A stretch of DNA of 64,000 nucleotides, taken from positions 302,800 to 366,799 of the forward strand of contig CAVVRP010000014.1 in NCBI GenBank assembly GCA_963750715.1, written 5' to 3'. Source of the DNA: JAGVSR01 sp963750715. GTDB taxonomy: Bacteria; Pseudomonadota; Alphaproteobacteria; Rhizobiales; Hyphomicrobiaceae. This document shows, one piece after another, positions 1 through 9,187 of this stretch (positions are counted from its first letter, which is position 1; every line of letters begins with the position of its first letter). The notes below the pieces were generated by a model, which did no database searches, was not told where the DNA came from, and saw nothing but the letters and a program-made list of their open reading frames with translations. The translations under genes and the position numbers were made by a program.

Positions 1-318
1 ATGTGCGGTTGCCTCAGGCGGTCATCAGATTACATATGAGAAAGGCTGAGCGCCGCCGGCACGGTCTGATCACGAAACTGTCAGCAAGGCGACTTACGGG
101 ACACCGACAAAGCGCGCGTTCATCGAGCGTCGCGGCGAAAATGAGCTCAGGTTGCATTGGCGCGCCCGCAAACGATCACGCTTGATCACGCAGAGGGCGT
201 TCCCGCCAACGCCCTTGTGAGTGGTGGTGAATAGGCAGCGCCGCTAGGTGTGACTCATGCCGGGTGACGCATCGCCCGCTGAGTTCGTCCATCGAATAAC
301 AACATCTGGGAGTGAGAC
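1..318. other. Upstream stretch with no supported gene
   Basis: I see no convincing coding region here. A short open frame at the very left edge has no recognisable protein character. The last 20 bases hold a good ribosome binding site (GGAGTGAG, about 302-315) that belongs to the gene starting at 319. Confidence 0.5.
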
Positions 319-618
319 ATGATCCGCGCATTTTTCATCGCTACGATACTCGCCGCCGGCCTTGCCGCACCGGCGCTCGCCGGCGATGAGCCCGCGACCG
401 ACGCCGCCTCCGCTGCAGCCTTCACGGCGCAGCAGACCGCCGTTGCTAACCAGCAGCAGATCCGCAAGCTGCTCGCCGCACAAGGTTACGTCGTGACGTC
501 GGACCTCTACCGCGACGACGCAGGCCGCTGGGTCGGCACCGCACTGAAGGACGGCAAGCAGGTTCGCGTCGCGATCAAAATGCCGCCGCGCAATGCTCCG
601 ACCGCGCTGACCAACTAA
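319..618 (+). CDS. Small secreted PepSY-like protein
   Basis: This 99-residue protein begins with a clear signal peptide: a hydrophobic core in residues 2-20 ending in Ala-Leu-Ala, with cleavage likely near residue 21. The mature part is Ala/Thr-rich. It ends in a short segment (about residues 50-90) that resembles half of a PepSY domain, with a GYVVTSDLYRDDAGRW-type strand-turn-strand followed by a basic strand. PepSY-like periplasmic proteins often bind or inhibit other proteins, but no partner is visible here. The start is well supported by GGAGTGAG a few bases upstream. A hairpin lies about 40 bases past the stop. The periplasmic location is likely; the role is unknown. Confidence 0.6.
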   Translation: MIRAFFIATILAAGLAAPALAGDEPATDAASAAAFTAQQTAVANQQQIRKLLAAQGYVVTSDLYRDDAGRWVGTALKDGKQVRVAIKMPPRNAPTALTN

Positions 619-660
619 GGCAAGACCTCCACGAAGCGCGGCGCTTTTCCCGCTGCAAAC

Positions 661-696
661 ATCGGCGCCCCTGCGCTTTGGCGAAAGGGCGCCGAT
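661..696 (+). terminator. Hairpin, possible terminator
   Basis: A perfect 10-base inverted repeat (ATCGGCGCCC at 661-670 and its complement at 687-696) encloses a 16-base loop. No T-run follows, so intrinsic termination is uncertain. Its position just after the small secreted protein gene fits a 3' end structure. Confidence 0.4.
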
Positions 697-780
697 TCGC
701 GTTTCGCAGCCGCCGTGAGAAAATCCTGATCGTGCGAAACTGGAGTGGCGGCAGGTCATGGGCCTGACGGGGGCGTCGCT

Positions 781-1365
781 TTGGACACGCCCATGTTCAA
801 ATGGGCCATGGGCATCAAGATCGGTCCCGATGCGCGGGCCATCCCAATCAGCGCCACGACCACGCGCAAGATATGGGGCGACTTTACGTGATCGGCGCGA
901 AGGACGACGCGACCCCGATGTCTTCGCCAAATACAATCGCCGCTAGGCTTGTCGGTCATCGAAGTCGACGGCATGACCATGGCAAACTCGATTTTCCGTA
1001 GCAACCAGGGGCACGCGGCCGGCCACCTGGAGCCGGACGAGGCACGCCAGAAGATCACCAACTTGCAGATTCAGTATTCCAAATTCCTCGAAAACGCCGG
1101 CGGCGGCATCCTGATCGCCGGCAAGAAAGGGCAAATATCGAACGTCGAGATCACGCATAATCTGATTTTGCGAACGCGTCCGATCGTGCTCGAAGATGCA
1201 CCGGCCGTGCAGGACGCCACCATCTGCCGAAACCGGCAGATCGTGCCGCAATCCGAACCTTCGGCTGGGCTGACGTCGTACGAGGATCCCGCCGCGATGG
1301 TGATCACGCAGGATGACTGCGGCGACCGGCGCATGATGACCCGGCGGGGCAAGAAGAAATCGTAA
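781..1365 (+). pseudogene. Remnant of a parallel beta-helix (pectate-lyase-like) protein
   Basis: Coding character runs across this stretch but in three frames: 781-891, then a piece ending near 945, then an open frame from 949 to the stop at 1365. The last piece reads as stacked beta-helix rungs: ISNVEITHNLIL, then IVLEDAP, then ATICRNRQI. The first piece shares the same style. No good start or ribosome binding site is visible for the last piece; only TTG at 949 or ATG at 973 are available. I infer the C-terminal part of a secreted right-handed beta-helix protein broken by frameshifts. A short intact 130-residue protein is the alternative. Confidence 0.45.
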
Positions 1366-1377
1366 GCCGACGCAGCG

Positions 1378-3339
1378 CTACTTCTTCTGGTCCTGCACGA
1401 CGCGGATCGACAGTTCGCGCAGTTGTTTGGGCGAAGCCTCGCTCGGCGCGTTCATCAGCAGGTCGGCGGCCTGCTGGTTCATCGGGAACAGCGCAACCTC
1501 GCGCACCGTCTTGCAGTCGGTCAGCAGCATCACCATCCGTTCGATGCCGGCCGCCATGCCGCCGTGCGGCGGCGCGCCGTACTGGAACGCGCGGTAAAGA
1601 CCGCCGAACCGGGCTTCCACATCCTGACGGCTCAGCCCCGTGATCTCGAACGCCTTCACCATCGTCTCCGGCAAATGGTTGCGGACAGAACCGGAAGCGA
1701 TTTCGGAGCCGTTGCAGACGATGTCGTACTGGTTGGCTTTGAGTGCCAGCAAGGCATCGCGACCCTGCTTCTCGGCTGCGTCCAGTGCCTCATGTCCGCC
1801 CTTCGGCATGGAGAATGGGTTGTGCGAGAAGTCGATTTTCTTGTCCTCCTCGTTCCATTCGTAGAACGGGAAGTCGACGATCCAGGCAAGCGCGTACTGG
1901 TCTTCGTTGATTAGCTTCAGCTCATGGCCGACGCGATCGCGCGCCGCACCGGCAAACTTGTAGAAATTAGCCGGGTTTCCGGCTGCGAAGAACACGGCGT
2001 CGCCAGTCTTCAGTCCGAGCTGTGCACGAATGGCCTCTGTTCGTTGGTCACCAATATTCTTAGCTATCGGTCCGGTACCTTCAATAGCAGCAATCCATTT
2101 TTCGAATAACCGGTTAGCTTCTTCCATCTGCCCAGTCAGCTGAGCTTGCTCCAGCGCTTTCGCAAGCAAAAGCAGATCTACGTCGGTTAGGTCGTCGCCC
2201 TTCTTGCGCCAGAAGACGTAACCGAGCCCCGGCTGACCCTCGCCCTGCGCCCACGAGTTCATACGGTCGCAGAAGGCACGGCTGCCGCCGGTCGGCGCGG
2301 GGATTGCCCAAACGCGAACCTTCGGGTCCTTCTCAATCATGCCCGCGAACACCTTGAAGCCCGAGCCGCGGAAATGCTCGGTGACGTCCTGCATCTCGAT
2401 CGGATTGCGCAGATCGGGTTTGTCCGACCCGTATTTCGCGATCGCGGTATCGTAGGGAATGCGCGGCCATGTCTTCGTCACGGCCTTGCCGTTACCGAAT
2501 TCCTCGAACAGCCCGGTGAGAATCGGCTCCATGGACCGGAATATATCGTCCTGCTCGACGAAGCTCATCTCGACATCGAGCTGGTAGAATTCCCCCGGCA
2601 AGCGGTCCGCGCGCGGGTCCTCGTCACGGAAGCACGGCGCGATCTGGAAGTAGCGGTCGAAGCCCGACACCATCAACAGCTGCTTGTACTGCTGGGGCGC
2701 CTGGGGCAACGCGTAGAACTTACCCGGATGAATGCGAGACGGAACGAGAAAGTCGCGCGCGCCTTCAGGCGAGGACGCCGTCAGGATTGGCGTCGGGAAT
2801 TCATTGAAGCCCGCATCATGCATGGCCGATCGGATCGACCTGCTGATCTCGAGCCGCTTCATGATAATGGCGTGCAGCGTTTCGCGACGCAGATCCAGGA
2901 AGCGGTACTGCAGCCGCAAGTCCTCCGGATAGTCGGGCTCGCCGAACACGGGAACGGGAAGCTCCTTGGCCTCCGACAGAACCTCGATTGCAGTCGCGTA
3001 GACTTCAATCTCGCCCGTCGGCAGCTCCGTATTCGTGGTTCCGTCCGGACGCCGGCGCACGTTGCCGTCGATGCACACGACCCACTCCGACCGCAAGGCT
3101 TCAGCCATCTTGAACGCGCCCGAATCCGGGTCGGCGACGACCTGCGTGATACCGTAGTGGTCGCGCAAATCGATGAACAGCACGCCGCCGTGGTCGCGCA
3201 CGCGATGGACCCAGCCGGAGAGCCGTGCGGCCGAACCGATCTCCGTCGCCCGCAGACTTCCGCAAGTGTGCGTGCGATAGCGATTGGGGGAAAACCCGCG
3301 CGATGCCGGCCATGCGGTTTTCGACTTGCCATCAGCCAT
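1378..3339 (-). CDS. aspS: Aspartyl-tRNA synthetase
   Basis: This class II aminoacyl-tRNA synthetase (653 residues) charges tRNA with aspartate in the cytoplasm. From the N-terminus it has an OB-fold anticodon-binding domain (HTCGSLR, then GWVHRVRDHGGVLFIDLRD). Class II motif 2 follows (FRDEDPRADR...EFYQLDVEMSF), then the bacterial GAD-type insertion, then motif 3 (GAPPHGGMAAGIERM) near the C-terminus. The length is slightly long because of about 20 extra N-terminal residues before the usual start region; ATG at 3339 has GGAAC upstream. Many alphaproteobacterial enzymes are non-discriminating and also make Asp-tRNA(Asn), but the sequence alone does not decide this. It stands alone and is divergent from the small gene at 3560. 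Confidence 0.96.
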   Translation of the reverse strand: MADGKSKTAWPASRGFSPNRYRTHTCGSLRATEIGSAARLSGWVHRVRDHGGVLFIDLRDHYGITQVVADPDSGAFKMAEALRSEWVVCIDGNVRRRPDGTTNTELPTGEIEVYATAIEVLSEAKELPVPVFGEPDYPEDLRLQYRFLDLRRETLHAIIMKRLEISRSIRSAMHDAGFNEFPTPILTASSPEGARDFLVPSRIHPGKFYALPQAPQQYKQLLMVSGFDRYFQIAPCFRDEDPRADRLPGEFYQLDVEMSFVEQDDIFRSMEPILTGLFEEFGNGKAVTKTWPRIPYDTAIAKYGSDKPDLRNPIEMQDVTEHFRGSGFKVFAGMIEKDPKVRVWAIPAPTGGSRAFCDRMNSWAQGEGQPGLGYVFWRKKGDDLTDVDLLLLAKALEQAQLTGQMEEANRLFEKWIAAIEGTGPIAKNIGDQRTEAIRAQLGLKTGDAVFFAAGNPANFYKFAGAARDRVGHELKLINEDQYALAWIVDFPFYEWNEEDKKIDFSHNPFSMPKGGHEALDAAEKQGRDALLALKANQYDIVCNGSEIASGSVRNHLPETMVKAFEITGLSRQDVEARFGGLYRAFQYGAPPHGGMAAGIERMVMLLTDCKTVREVALFPMNQQAADLLMNAPSEASPKQLRELSIRVVQDQKK

Positions 3340-3559
3340 GTTTTGTTCCGTTCCGCGTCCGTTAAGTCTATCCGTTCAAGGCGCGGAAAAGCACATGCGG
3401 TCCCGGGAATGTCAAGGCGGGCCTCAGTGTCGCGGCGGTCCGCGATCGGTGCCCTGCCCCTCGTCGCATTAGCGGTTTGTTAACCACGTCGCGGTAACGA
3501 TTCGTCAACCGCGAGCGGATGCGGTTCCTCTTTTAGTTACGGGCACGAGGAGTATCGTC

Positions 3560-3820
3560 GTGAAAATCTATCCAGAGCACATACTGGCCGAACAGTTCCT
3601 GACAGCTGGCGGCAACGAAGATCCAACCGACGGGTCGTCGGACGAGGCTGGCGCCGAGCATCCTCTCGCCCAGGAGCTGCGCCGCGTCTTGAGAGCCGGC
3701 AACGCGACCGACGTCGGCACGTATGCGCGCCTCGTCGAAAAGATCATGACGGAAATGACGATGGTCCGGGAACAGATGGCGCCGGGCCATGACGGCCTTC
3801 GGCTCAAGGCCGGGCAATAA
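3560..3820 (+). CDS. Small conserved protein of unknown function
   Basis: An 86-residue soluble, acidic protein with no signal peptide or membrane segment. The N-terminal part is polar and probably loose; residues 35-75 look like two amphipathic helices (HPLAQELRRVLRAG and ARLVEKIMTEMTMVREQM). A GAGGAG ribosome binding site precedes the ATG. The 220-base gap shared with aspS holds an imperfect inverted repeat (GTTAACC...GGTAAC, about 3478-3499) that could be an operator. I do not recognise the family. Confidence 0.55.
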   Translation: MKIYPEHILAEQFLTAGGNEDPTDGSSDEAGAEHPLAQELRRVLRAGNATDVGTYARLVEKIMTEMTMVREQMAPGHDGLRLKAGQ

Positions 3821-3849
3821 CGCAACTAACGGCTGCTCCGCCGCGACGC

Positions 3850-4733
3850 CTAGCTGTGGTGCGTCAGGAGGTTGTTCCTGGTCAAGCCTAGTCGGCTGAC
3901 GGGCGGCCTGTGTCCGAGGCTAGCATGTGGCCGGTGCCAGTTGTAGCTGTGCAACCAGGCTGCGAGATGGTCTCGGCGCTGGTCTGAGTTTTCGTAAGCC
4001 TGGGCGTACGCCCATTCGCGCAGAGCAGTCTGGATGAAGCGCTCGGCCTTGCCGTTGGTCTGCGGCGTATAGGGCTGGGTTCGAATGTGCCGGATGCCGA
4101 GGCGCTTGCAGGCGCGGACAGAATGCGACCGATCGGTAGCAGCTTCCGTTATCGGTCATGACGCGATCGATCTTGACGCCGAGGCTTTTGAAGTAGGCCA
4201 CGGTGGCCTTGAGGAAGGCGACGGCACTCTGCTTCTTCTCGTCGGGGAAGATGTCGATGCGGGCGACGCGGGAATGGTCGTCGACGGCGACGTGAGCGAA
4301 CTCCCAACCAACGCCGCGATGATTGCTCTGGCCGCGCCGATCTCCGGTGATGCGGTGGCCAGTTTTCTCGAAACGACCGAGTTTCTTGATGTCGATGTGG
4401 ATGATCTCACCGGGAGCCTCGCGCTCGTAGCGAGGCCTCGGCTCTTTGGGCTCGAGCGCCGAGAGCAGGCTCAGTTCGCCCAGCGCCGAGACGGCCGCGG
4501 CGCGCGAGGATGCGCGAGACGGTTGCTTTCGAAAGGCCGATCTCGCGGGCGATGTGCTCCTGCGTGCGGCGCTCGCGGCGCAGTCGCTCTACGGCGTCGC
4601 AGGTGACCAGCGGCGTTTGGCTCGGCGATGAAAGCGGCCGTGACGAGCGGTCCGACAACCCAGCAATGCCCGCCTCGCGGAAGCGACGGTCTCTCCGGCC
4701 TGGACCGAATGGACAACCTCCTGAAAGTTCACA
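3850..4733 (-). pseudogene. IS481-type transposase remnant, frameshifted
   Basis: Read on the minus strand, this is a DDE transposase with an N-terminal helix-turn-helix (LSDRSSRP, then HIAREIGLSKATVSRIL) at about 4660-4510. The integrase core follows: TGDRRG...GVGWEFAHVAVDDHSR, VMTDNGSCYRS, then TPQTNGKAERFIQTALREWAYA and HRPHASLGHRPPVSRLGL, ending at TAG 3850-3852. The reading frame changes at least twice, once inside the HTH-to-core linker and once just after NGSCYRS near 4130, so no functional product is expected. The upstream end is short compared with the family. A TGTGAAC...GGAGGTTGTCC segment at about 4712-4733 may be the terminal repeat. It abuts the 3' end of the broken RTX gene. 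Confidence 0.8.
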
Positions 4734-4735
4734 CC
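3850..4735 (-). mobile_element. Degenerate IS481-family insertion sequence
   Basis: The limits are inferred from the transposase remnant and from a candidate left end next to the stop codon of the neighbouring RTX gene at 4735. I could not find a clean matching right-hand inverted repeat or a target duplication, so the right boundary is only approximate. The element is no longer able to move by itself. Confidence 0.55.
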
Positions 4736-5871
4736 TAGAGCACGAAGTCGCCGGACGTCAGCGCCTTGAGCCCGGTGATCTCGATCTGAAAGTCGGCGTA
4801 CTTGTCGCCGTTGATATCGCCTTCGACGATCGTGCGGTCGGAGGCGGTGCCCGCCAGGTTCTCCCAGCGGCAATGCAATTGACCTCTCACCCCCGAGAAC
4901 GCCGCCGATCCGGTCCAGGCGAAGGCGTTGTTGCCGGCCGCAAGCGAGTTCGCGTCGATGGTTGCGAGGTCGATGCGGTCGGCGATACCGCCGAAGTCCC
5001 AATCCCGCACCGCCGGTCAGAATATCGCGGCCGCCGGCGCCCGCGATCAGATCGTTGCCGCCACTTCCATTGAGGACATTCGCGCCACGATTTCTGATCA
5101 GCGTGTTGGCTGCCGCGTTGCCGGTTCCGCTCAGGTTGGCAATTCCAAGAAGGACGAGGCTCGACGCGCCCGCGCCCAGCGCCGCCGATCCGGAAAGGAT
5201 CTCGGAGCTGTCGACGAGATCGACTTTGGCATTCTGCACACCGGAATAAATGACGACGCTGACGTTTGCGGGTAGGCCTGCGCCCGAGAACGTCACGTTG
5301 ACCGTGCCCACCGGCCATGGCGGCGGCATAGCCACCTGCGGGCCCCGTCGTGTCGCTGGCGAGCACCGTCGTGCCGGAGCGCACCGTTGCCGTGATCCCC
5401 GCACGGCCCTCCCTACATCGTAAAAGTTGTCGGCATCAGAGTCGGCAAGTGATGAAGGTCTTTGAGCCCGATGTGGCGAAGTTCTCGGGCGCCATCACGG
5501 CGTTGTAGGTCGTGCCGGTCGTGAACGGGCCGCTGAAGACGCTGGTTCCAAGTTCTCGAAAATCTCCACCCAGAATGTTTTCGCGATGGCCCGGCGAAAG
5601 GAACGGGTTCTTGTGCAGGTCGGCCGTGTAGGCCAGCAGGCCAGGCGTGCCGGTGGTGACCTGCCAGGCGATGTTCTCGCCCCAGGTCCACGCTCCGGTG
5701 CAAGGCGTAGCCCGCCGCCGCCATACGATCGCCGGGATCGGAGCCGCCCGCACCGCTATGAGAAAAGATATCAGTCGCGATCATCCAGCTCGAATGCGCC
5801 CGCGCTGAGTTGCCGAGAAGCTCGTTGGGCTGGTACCTTCGGATCGGATTCTCCACGACTTTACGAAACAA
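4735..5871 (-). pseudogene. CAP-domain / RTX calcium-binding exoprotein, broken
   Basis: On the minus strand the pieces assemble into one secreted protein. The N-terminal part (5871-5440) is a CAP/SCP domain with ARAHSSWMIATDIFSHSG, GENIAWQV and the signature PGHRENILGG. Next comes a linker resembling a carboxypeptidase-regulatory-like beta-sandwich (VGTVNVTFSGAGL). Then come hemolysin-type calcium-binding repeats (GSGGNDLIAGAGGRDILTGG) and a serralysin-type C-terminus (DFQIEITGLKALTSGDFVL, stop at 4735). The C-terminus would be a type I secretion signal. At least three frame changes (near 5740, 5330 and 5010) break it, and the N-terminus lacks a clear start. No secretion genes lie nearby. 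An IS remnant sits directly at its 3' end. Confidence 0.75.
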
Positions 5872-6026
5872 GTTGTCCTACTGGGGTTTACGCCTCGTTG
5901 ACGGACGAGATGATCACGTTCCGCCAAGCGGATACGTTAGACAACCGGTTAATCCGCGGCGGTGAATGACACGTCAGCGCCAGCGGTCTGTTGCAAATTG
6001 CTCGCGGATAGGTGTACCCACCCCAC

Positions 6027-7193
6027 ATGCAAGTCATTTCATCAACGCCCGACCTCCAATCCGCCTGCCGACAACTCGCAGAAGCCGACTTCGTGGCGGT
6101 GGATACCGAGTTCATGCGCGAGCAGACGTTCTGGCCGCAGTTGTGCCTGATCCAGCTTGCCTCGCTGTCGCTGGAAGTCATCGTTGATCCACAGGCGAAA
6201 GGTCTGGACCTGGCGCCCTTCTACGACCTCATGAAGAACGATGCCGTGGTGAAGGTCTTCCACGCGGCTCGTCAGGACATCGAGATCGTTTACTGCGAAG
6301 CCGGCATTATCCCGGCGCCAGTGTTTGACACGCAGGTCGCGGCCATGGTGTGCGGCTTCGGCGAGAGCATCAGCTACGTAAACCTTGTGAAGAAGGTGAC
6401 CGGCGCCGATCTTGATAAATCGTCACGCTTCACTGACTGGAGCCGGCGGCCCCTGTCGGAACGCCAGCTCGTCTATGCCCTTGGCGACGTGACCCACCTG
6501 CGCGACGTCTACCGGCATCTGCGAAACGAACTCGACCGCTCTGACCGTGCGCTGTGGCTCGCCGAGGAAATGGCGGAGCTGACCGACCCCGCGACCTACG
6601 TCACCGAGCCGGAGGAAGCTTGGCGGCGGCTGAAACTGCGCGTCAAGAACCGCAAGTCGCTCGCCGTTCTGATCGAACTGGCGGCGTGGCGCGAGCGTCT
6701 CGCGCAAGGTCAGGACGTGCCCAGAAGCCGTATTCTTCGCGATGAAGCGCTCTACGATATCGCTAACCAGGCGCCGACAAGCGTCGAACAACTGGGCGAA
6801 TTGCGTACCCTGAGTGACGGCTTTGCCCGCTCGGCGCGCGCCAAGGAAATCATTGATACGGTGAACCGTGGGCTGGAGCGGGATTTCAAGACCCTGCCTC
6901 ACATAGCGCCGGGCCAGCCGATGTCGGCGGAAGCAACCGCGACCATCGAACTGCTCAAGGTTCTGCTGAAATCATCGGCCGCCAGGCATCGCGTTGCCCC
7001 GCGCCTCATCGCCGACAGCTCGGACCTGGAGCGCATCGCGGCTGAGAAGGAGCCGGATGTGCCGGCTCTCAAGGGCTGGCGCCGGGAACTTTTCGGTGAA
7101 GATGCCCTCCGTCTCAAGCGTGGCGAACTGGCCCTCACGCTCGTACGCGGCGAGGTTATGGTCGTGCCGGCAAATGGCCTGCCGCAAGCCTGA
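6027..7193 (+). CDS. rnd: Ribonuclease D
   Basis: A 3'-5' exoribonuclease of the DEDD family that trims tRNA and other structured RNA 3' ends. The first exonuclease motif is FVAVDTEFMREQTFWPQLCLIQ. The second lies around FHAARQDIEIVY, and the third contains YALGDVTHLRDVY. The C-terminal half carries an HRDC domain (about residues 205-285, starting with LKVKNRKSLAVL-like helices). The length of 388 residues is normal. ATG at 6027 is preferred over GTG at 6012, since homologues begin with MQ(V/L)IS-type sequence. It stands alone between two decayed regions and is intact. Confidence 0.93.
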   Translation: MQVISSTPDLQSACRQLAEADFVAVDTEFMREQTFWPQLCLIQLASLSLEVIVDPQAKGLDLAPFYDLMKNDAVVKVFHAARQDIEIVYCEAGIIPAPVFDTQVAAMVCGFGESISYVNLVKKVTGADLDKSSRFTDWSRRPLSERQLVYALGDVTHLRDVYRHLRNELDRSDRALWLAEEMAELTDPATYVTEPEEAWRRLKLRVKNRKSLAVLIELAAWRERLAQGQDVPRSRILRDEALYDIANQAPTSVEQLGELRTLSDGFARSARAKEIIDTVNRGLERDFKTLPHIAPGQPMSAEATATIELLKVLLKSSAARHRVAPRLIADSSDLERIAAEKEPDVPALKGWRRELFGEDALRLKRGELALTLVRGEVMVVPANGLPQA

Positions 7194-7260
7194 TCCGTAG
7201 GGCGTTCTGTCGGTCGGAGCGCGCAAGGGCGTCCATCCACTTCTTAATCCTCCAGCGCTA

Positions 7261-7482
7261 CTAATCGGTGTCGCCGCTTCGGATAGCGTGCTCGACGCAG
7301 TGCGCCACGTGATCATTCAGCACCTGCGCCTCTACGCGCCGCAGCGCTGCTCGCACGGCTGAGATCTGCGTCACGACGTCGAAGCAGTAACGCTCCTCCC
7401 CGATCATTCGCAAAAGATCCCGCGCCTGACCTTTTATCCGGTTCAGGCGTATCAACAGCGTCGTCTTGGCATCGTCCTGCAC
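7261..7482 (-). CDS. CsoR/RcnR-family metal-sensing repressor
   Basis: A 73-residue all-helical repressor of the CsoR family. It has the family metal-site pattern of copper sensors: Cys33, then His58 and Cys62, spaced Cys-X24-His-X3-Cys (RYCFDVVTQI, then NDHVAHCV). These proteins release DNA when they bind Cu(I). GTG at 7482 is chosen because the family usually starts about eight residues before the first helix (TTLLIRLNRIKGQ); the longer frame upstream has no family character. It is divergent from the copper ATPase remnant at 7550, so the ATPase was probably its target. Copper as the ligand is inferred from the motif and the neighbour. Confidence 0.85.
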   Translation of the reverse strand: MQDDAKTTLLIRLNRIKGQARDLLRMIGEERYCFDVVTQISAVRAALRRVEAQVLNDHVAHCVEHAIRSGDTD

Positions 7483-7514
7483 GCCTTGACCCCTACACGT
7501 TATATCTGTCAACC

Positions 7515-7533
7515 CGGATACCGTACGGGGTTT
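7515..7533. promoter_or_regulatory. Candidate CsoR operator
   Basis: The divergent gap between the repressor gene and the copper ATPase remnant contains CGGATACCGTACGGGGTTT, with a perfect CCGTACGG core. It partly matches the TACC-N4-GGGGTA type of site bound by CsoR proteins. The match is imperfect, so this is only a suggestion. Confidence 0.3.
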
Positions 7534-7551
7534 ATTCCGTGATCGGACAAT

Positions 7552-8155
<604 letters not shown>

Positions 8156-8177
<22 letters not shown>

Positions 8178-9061
8178 CGGTGCTTCTGGCGCCACTCGGT
8201 CATGAAATAGGACATGCTTTCGTCGATCTCGGTGGGCATCACGATTTTGAGGCTGACGAGTTGGTCGCCTGTCGTGCCGGCGGTGACACTGCGCACGCCT
8301 TTGCCTTTCAGCCGGAAGACGGTGCCCGAGTTCGTCCCCTTCGGGATCGTAATCTGCACGCGGCCTGAAATCGTCGGCACTTCGATCCTGCCGCCGAGCA
8401 CCGCCTCGTCGATCGTCACGGGGCAATCATGGAGAATGTCGTCGCCCTGCCGCTTGAAGAAAGCATGCTGCCTGATGCGGATCTCGACCATCGCATCGCC
8501 TGGCTCTCCGCCGTCGACGCCCGGCGCGCCACGGCCCTTGAGCCGCAGAACCTGTCCGTCGTTGACACCCTCCGGCACGGTGATCTCGAGCACGCCGCCG
8601 CCCGGCATGGTGACGCGCCTCTTGGTGCCGGTCGCGGCCTCGAGGAACTCAACGTCCAGGGTATACCTAACATCCTGCCCTCGGGTGGCAAATCCAGCGC
8701 CGCGAAAGCCTGTCCGCGCGCCTCGCAAGCCGGAGAACAGGTCGCTGAACGGGTCCTCGGAATTGAAGATACTGCCACCGGCGCTCCAACGCGTGTTGGC
8801 GCCGGGGCCGGCATGCGCGCGATACGCCTGACGCCGAGGCTCGCCGCCTGCGTCAATCTCGCCACGATCATACTGCCGGCGTCTTTCCGGATCGCCGATG
8901 ATGTCGAACGCCGCCGTGATCTTCTTGAAGCGCTCCTCGGCGGCGCGGGCCGGATTTACGTCGGGATGCAGCTCCTTGACGAGGCGGCGATAGGCCTTGC
9001 GCACCTCCTCGTCGGAGGCCGTTCGCGAGACACCAAGTAGGTGGTAGGGGTCTTCAGCCAT
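8156..9061 (-). CDS. DnaJ-class co-chaperone (CbpA-like)
   Basis: A 301-residue Hsp40 protein. The J domain occupies residues 4-70 with the HPD tripeptide at 32-34, which stimulates DnaK ATPase activity. A Gly/Arg-rich linker follows (about 75-125). Two C-terminal beta-barrel substrate-binding domains come next (RYTLDVEFLEAATGTKRRV, then VPEGVNDGQVLRLKGRG and IPKGTNSGTVFRLKGKG). The zinc-finger region of true DnaJ is absent, so this is the CbpA/DnaJ class B type. No dnaK or grpE is adjacent. Its 3' end overlaps the copper ATPase remnant. Confidence 0.9.
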
Positions 9062-9187
9062 GATCCTCGATCAACCTGACGGAAAAGACGCTGGTTGCAC
9101 GAAGTTCGCACATCCGATTAGCATCACAAGATTAGCATCAAATGTGTCGTTCCGGCGAATGACCGGCCCGCCAGCGTACCTTTGTCC

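Noticed and set aside
2374..3483. Long plus-strand open frame (about 370 codons) across aspS
   Set aside because: It is antisense to a fully recognisable synthetase. Its sequence is Arg-rich and low in protein character, as expected for an overlap artefact in GC-rich DNA.
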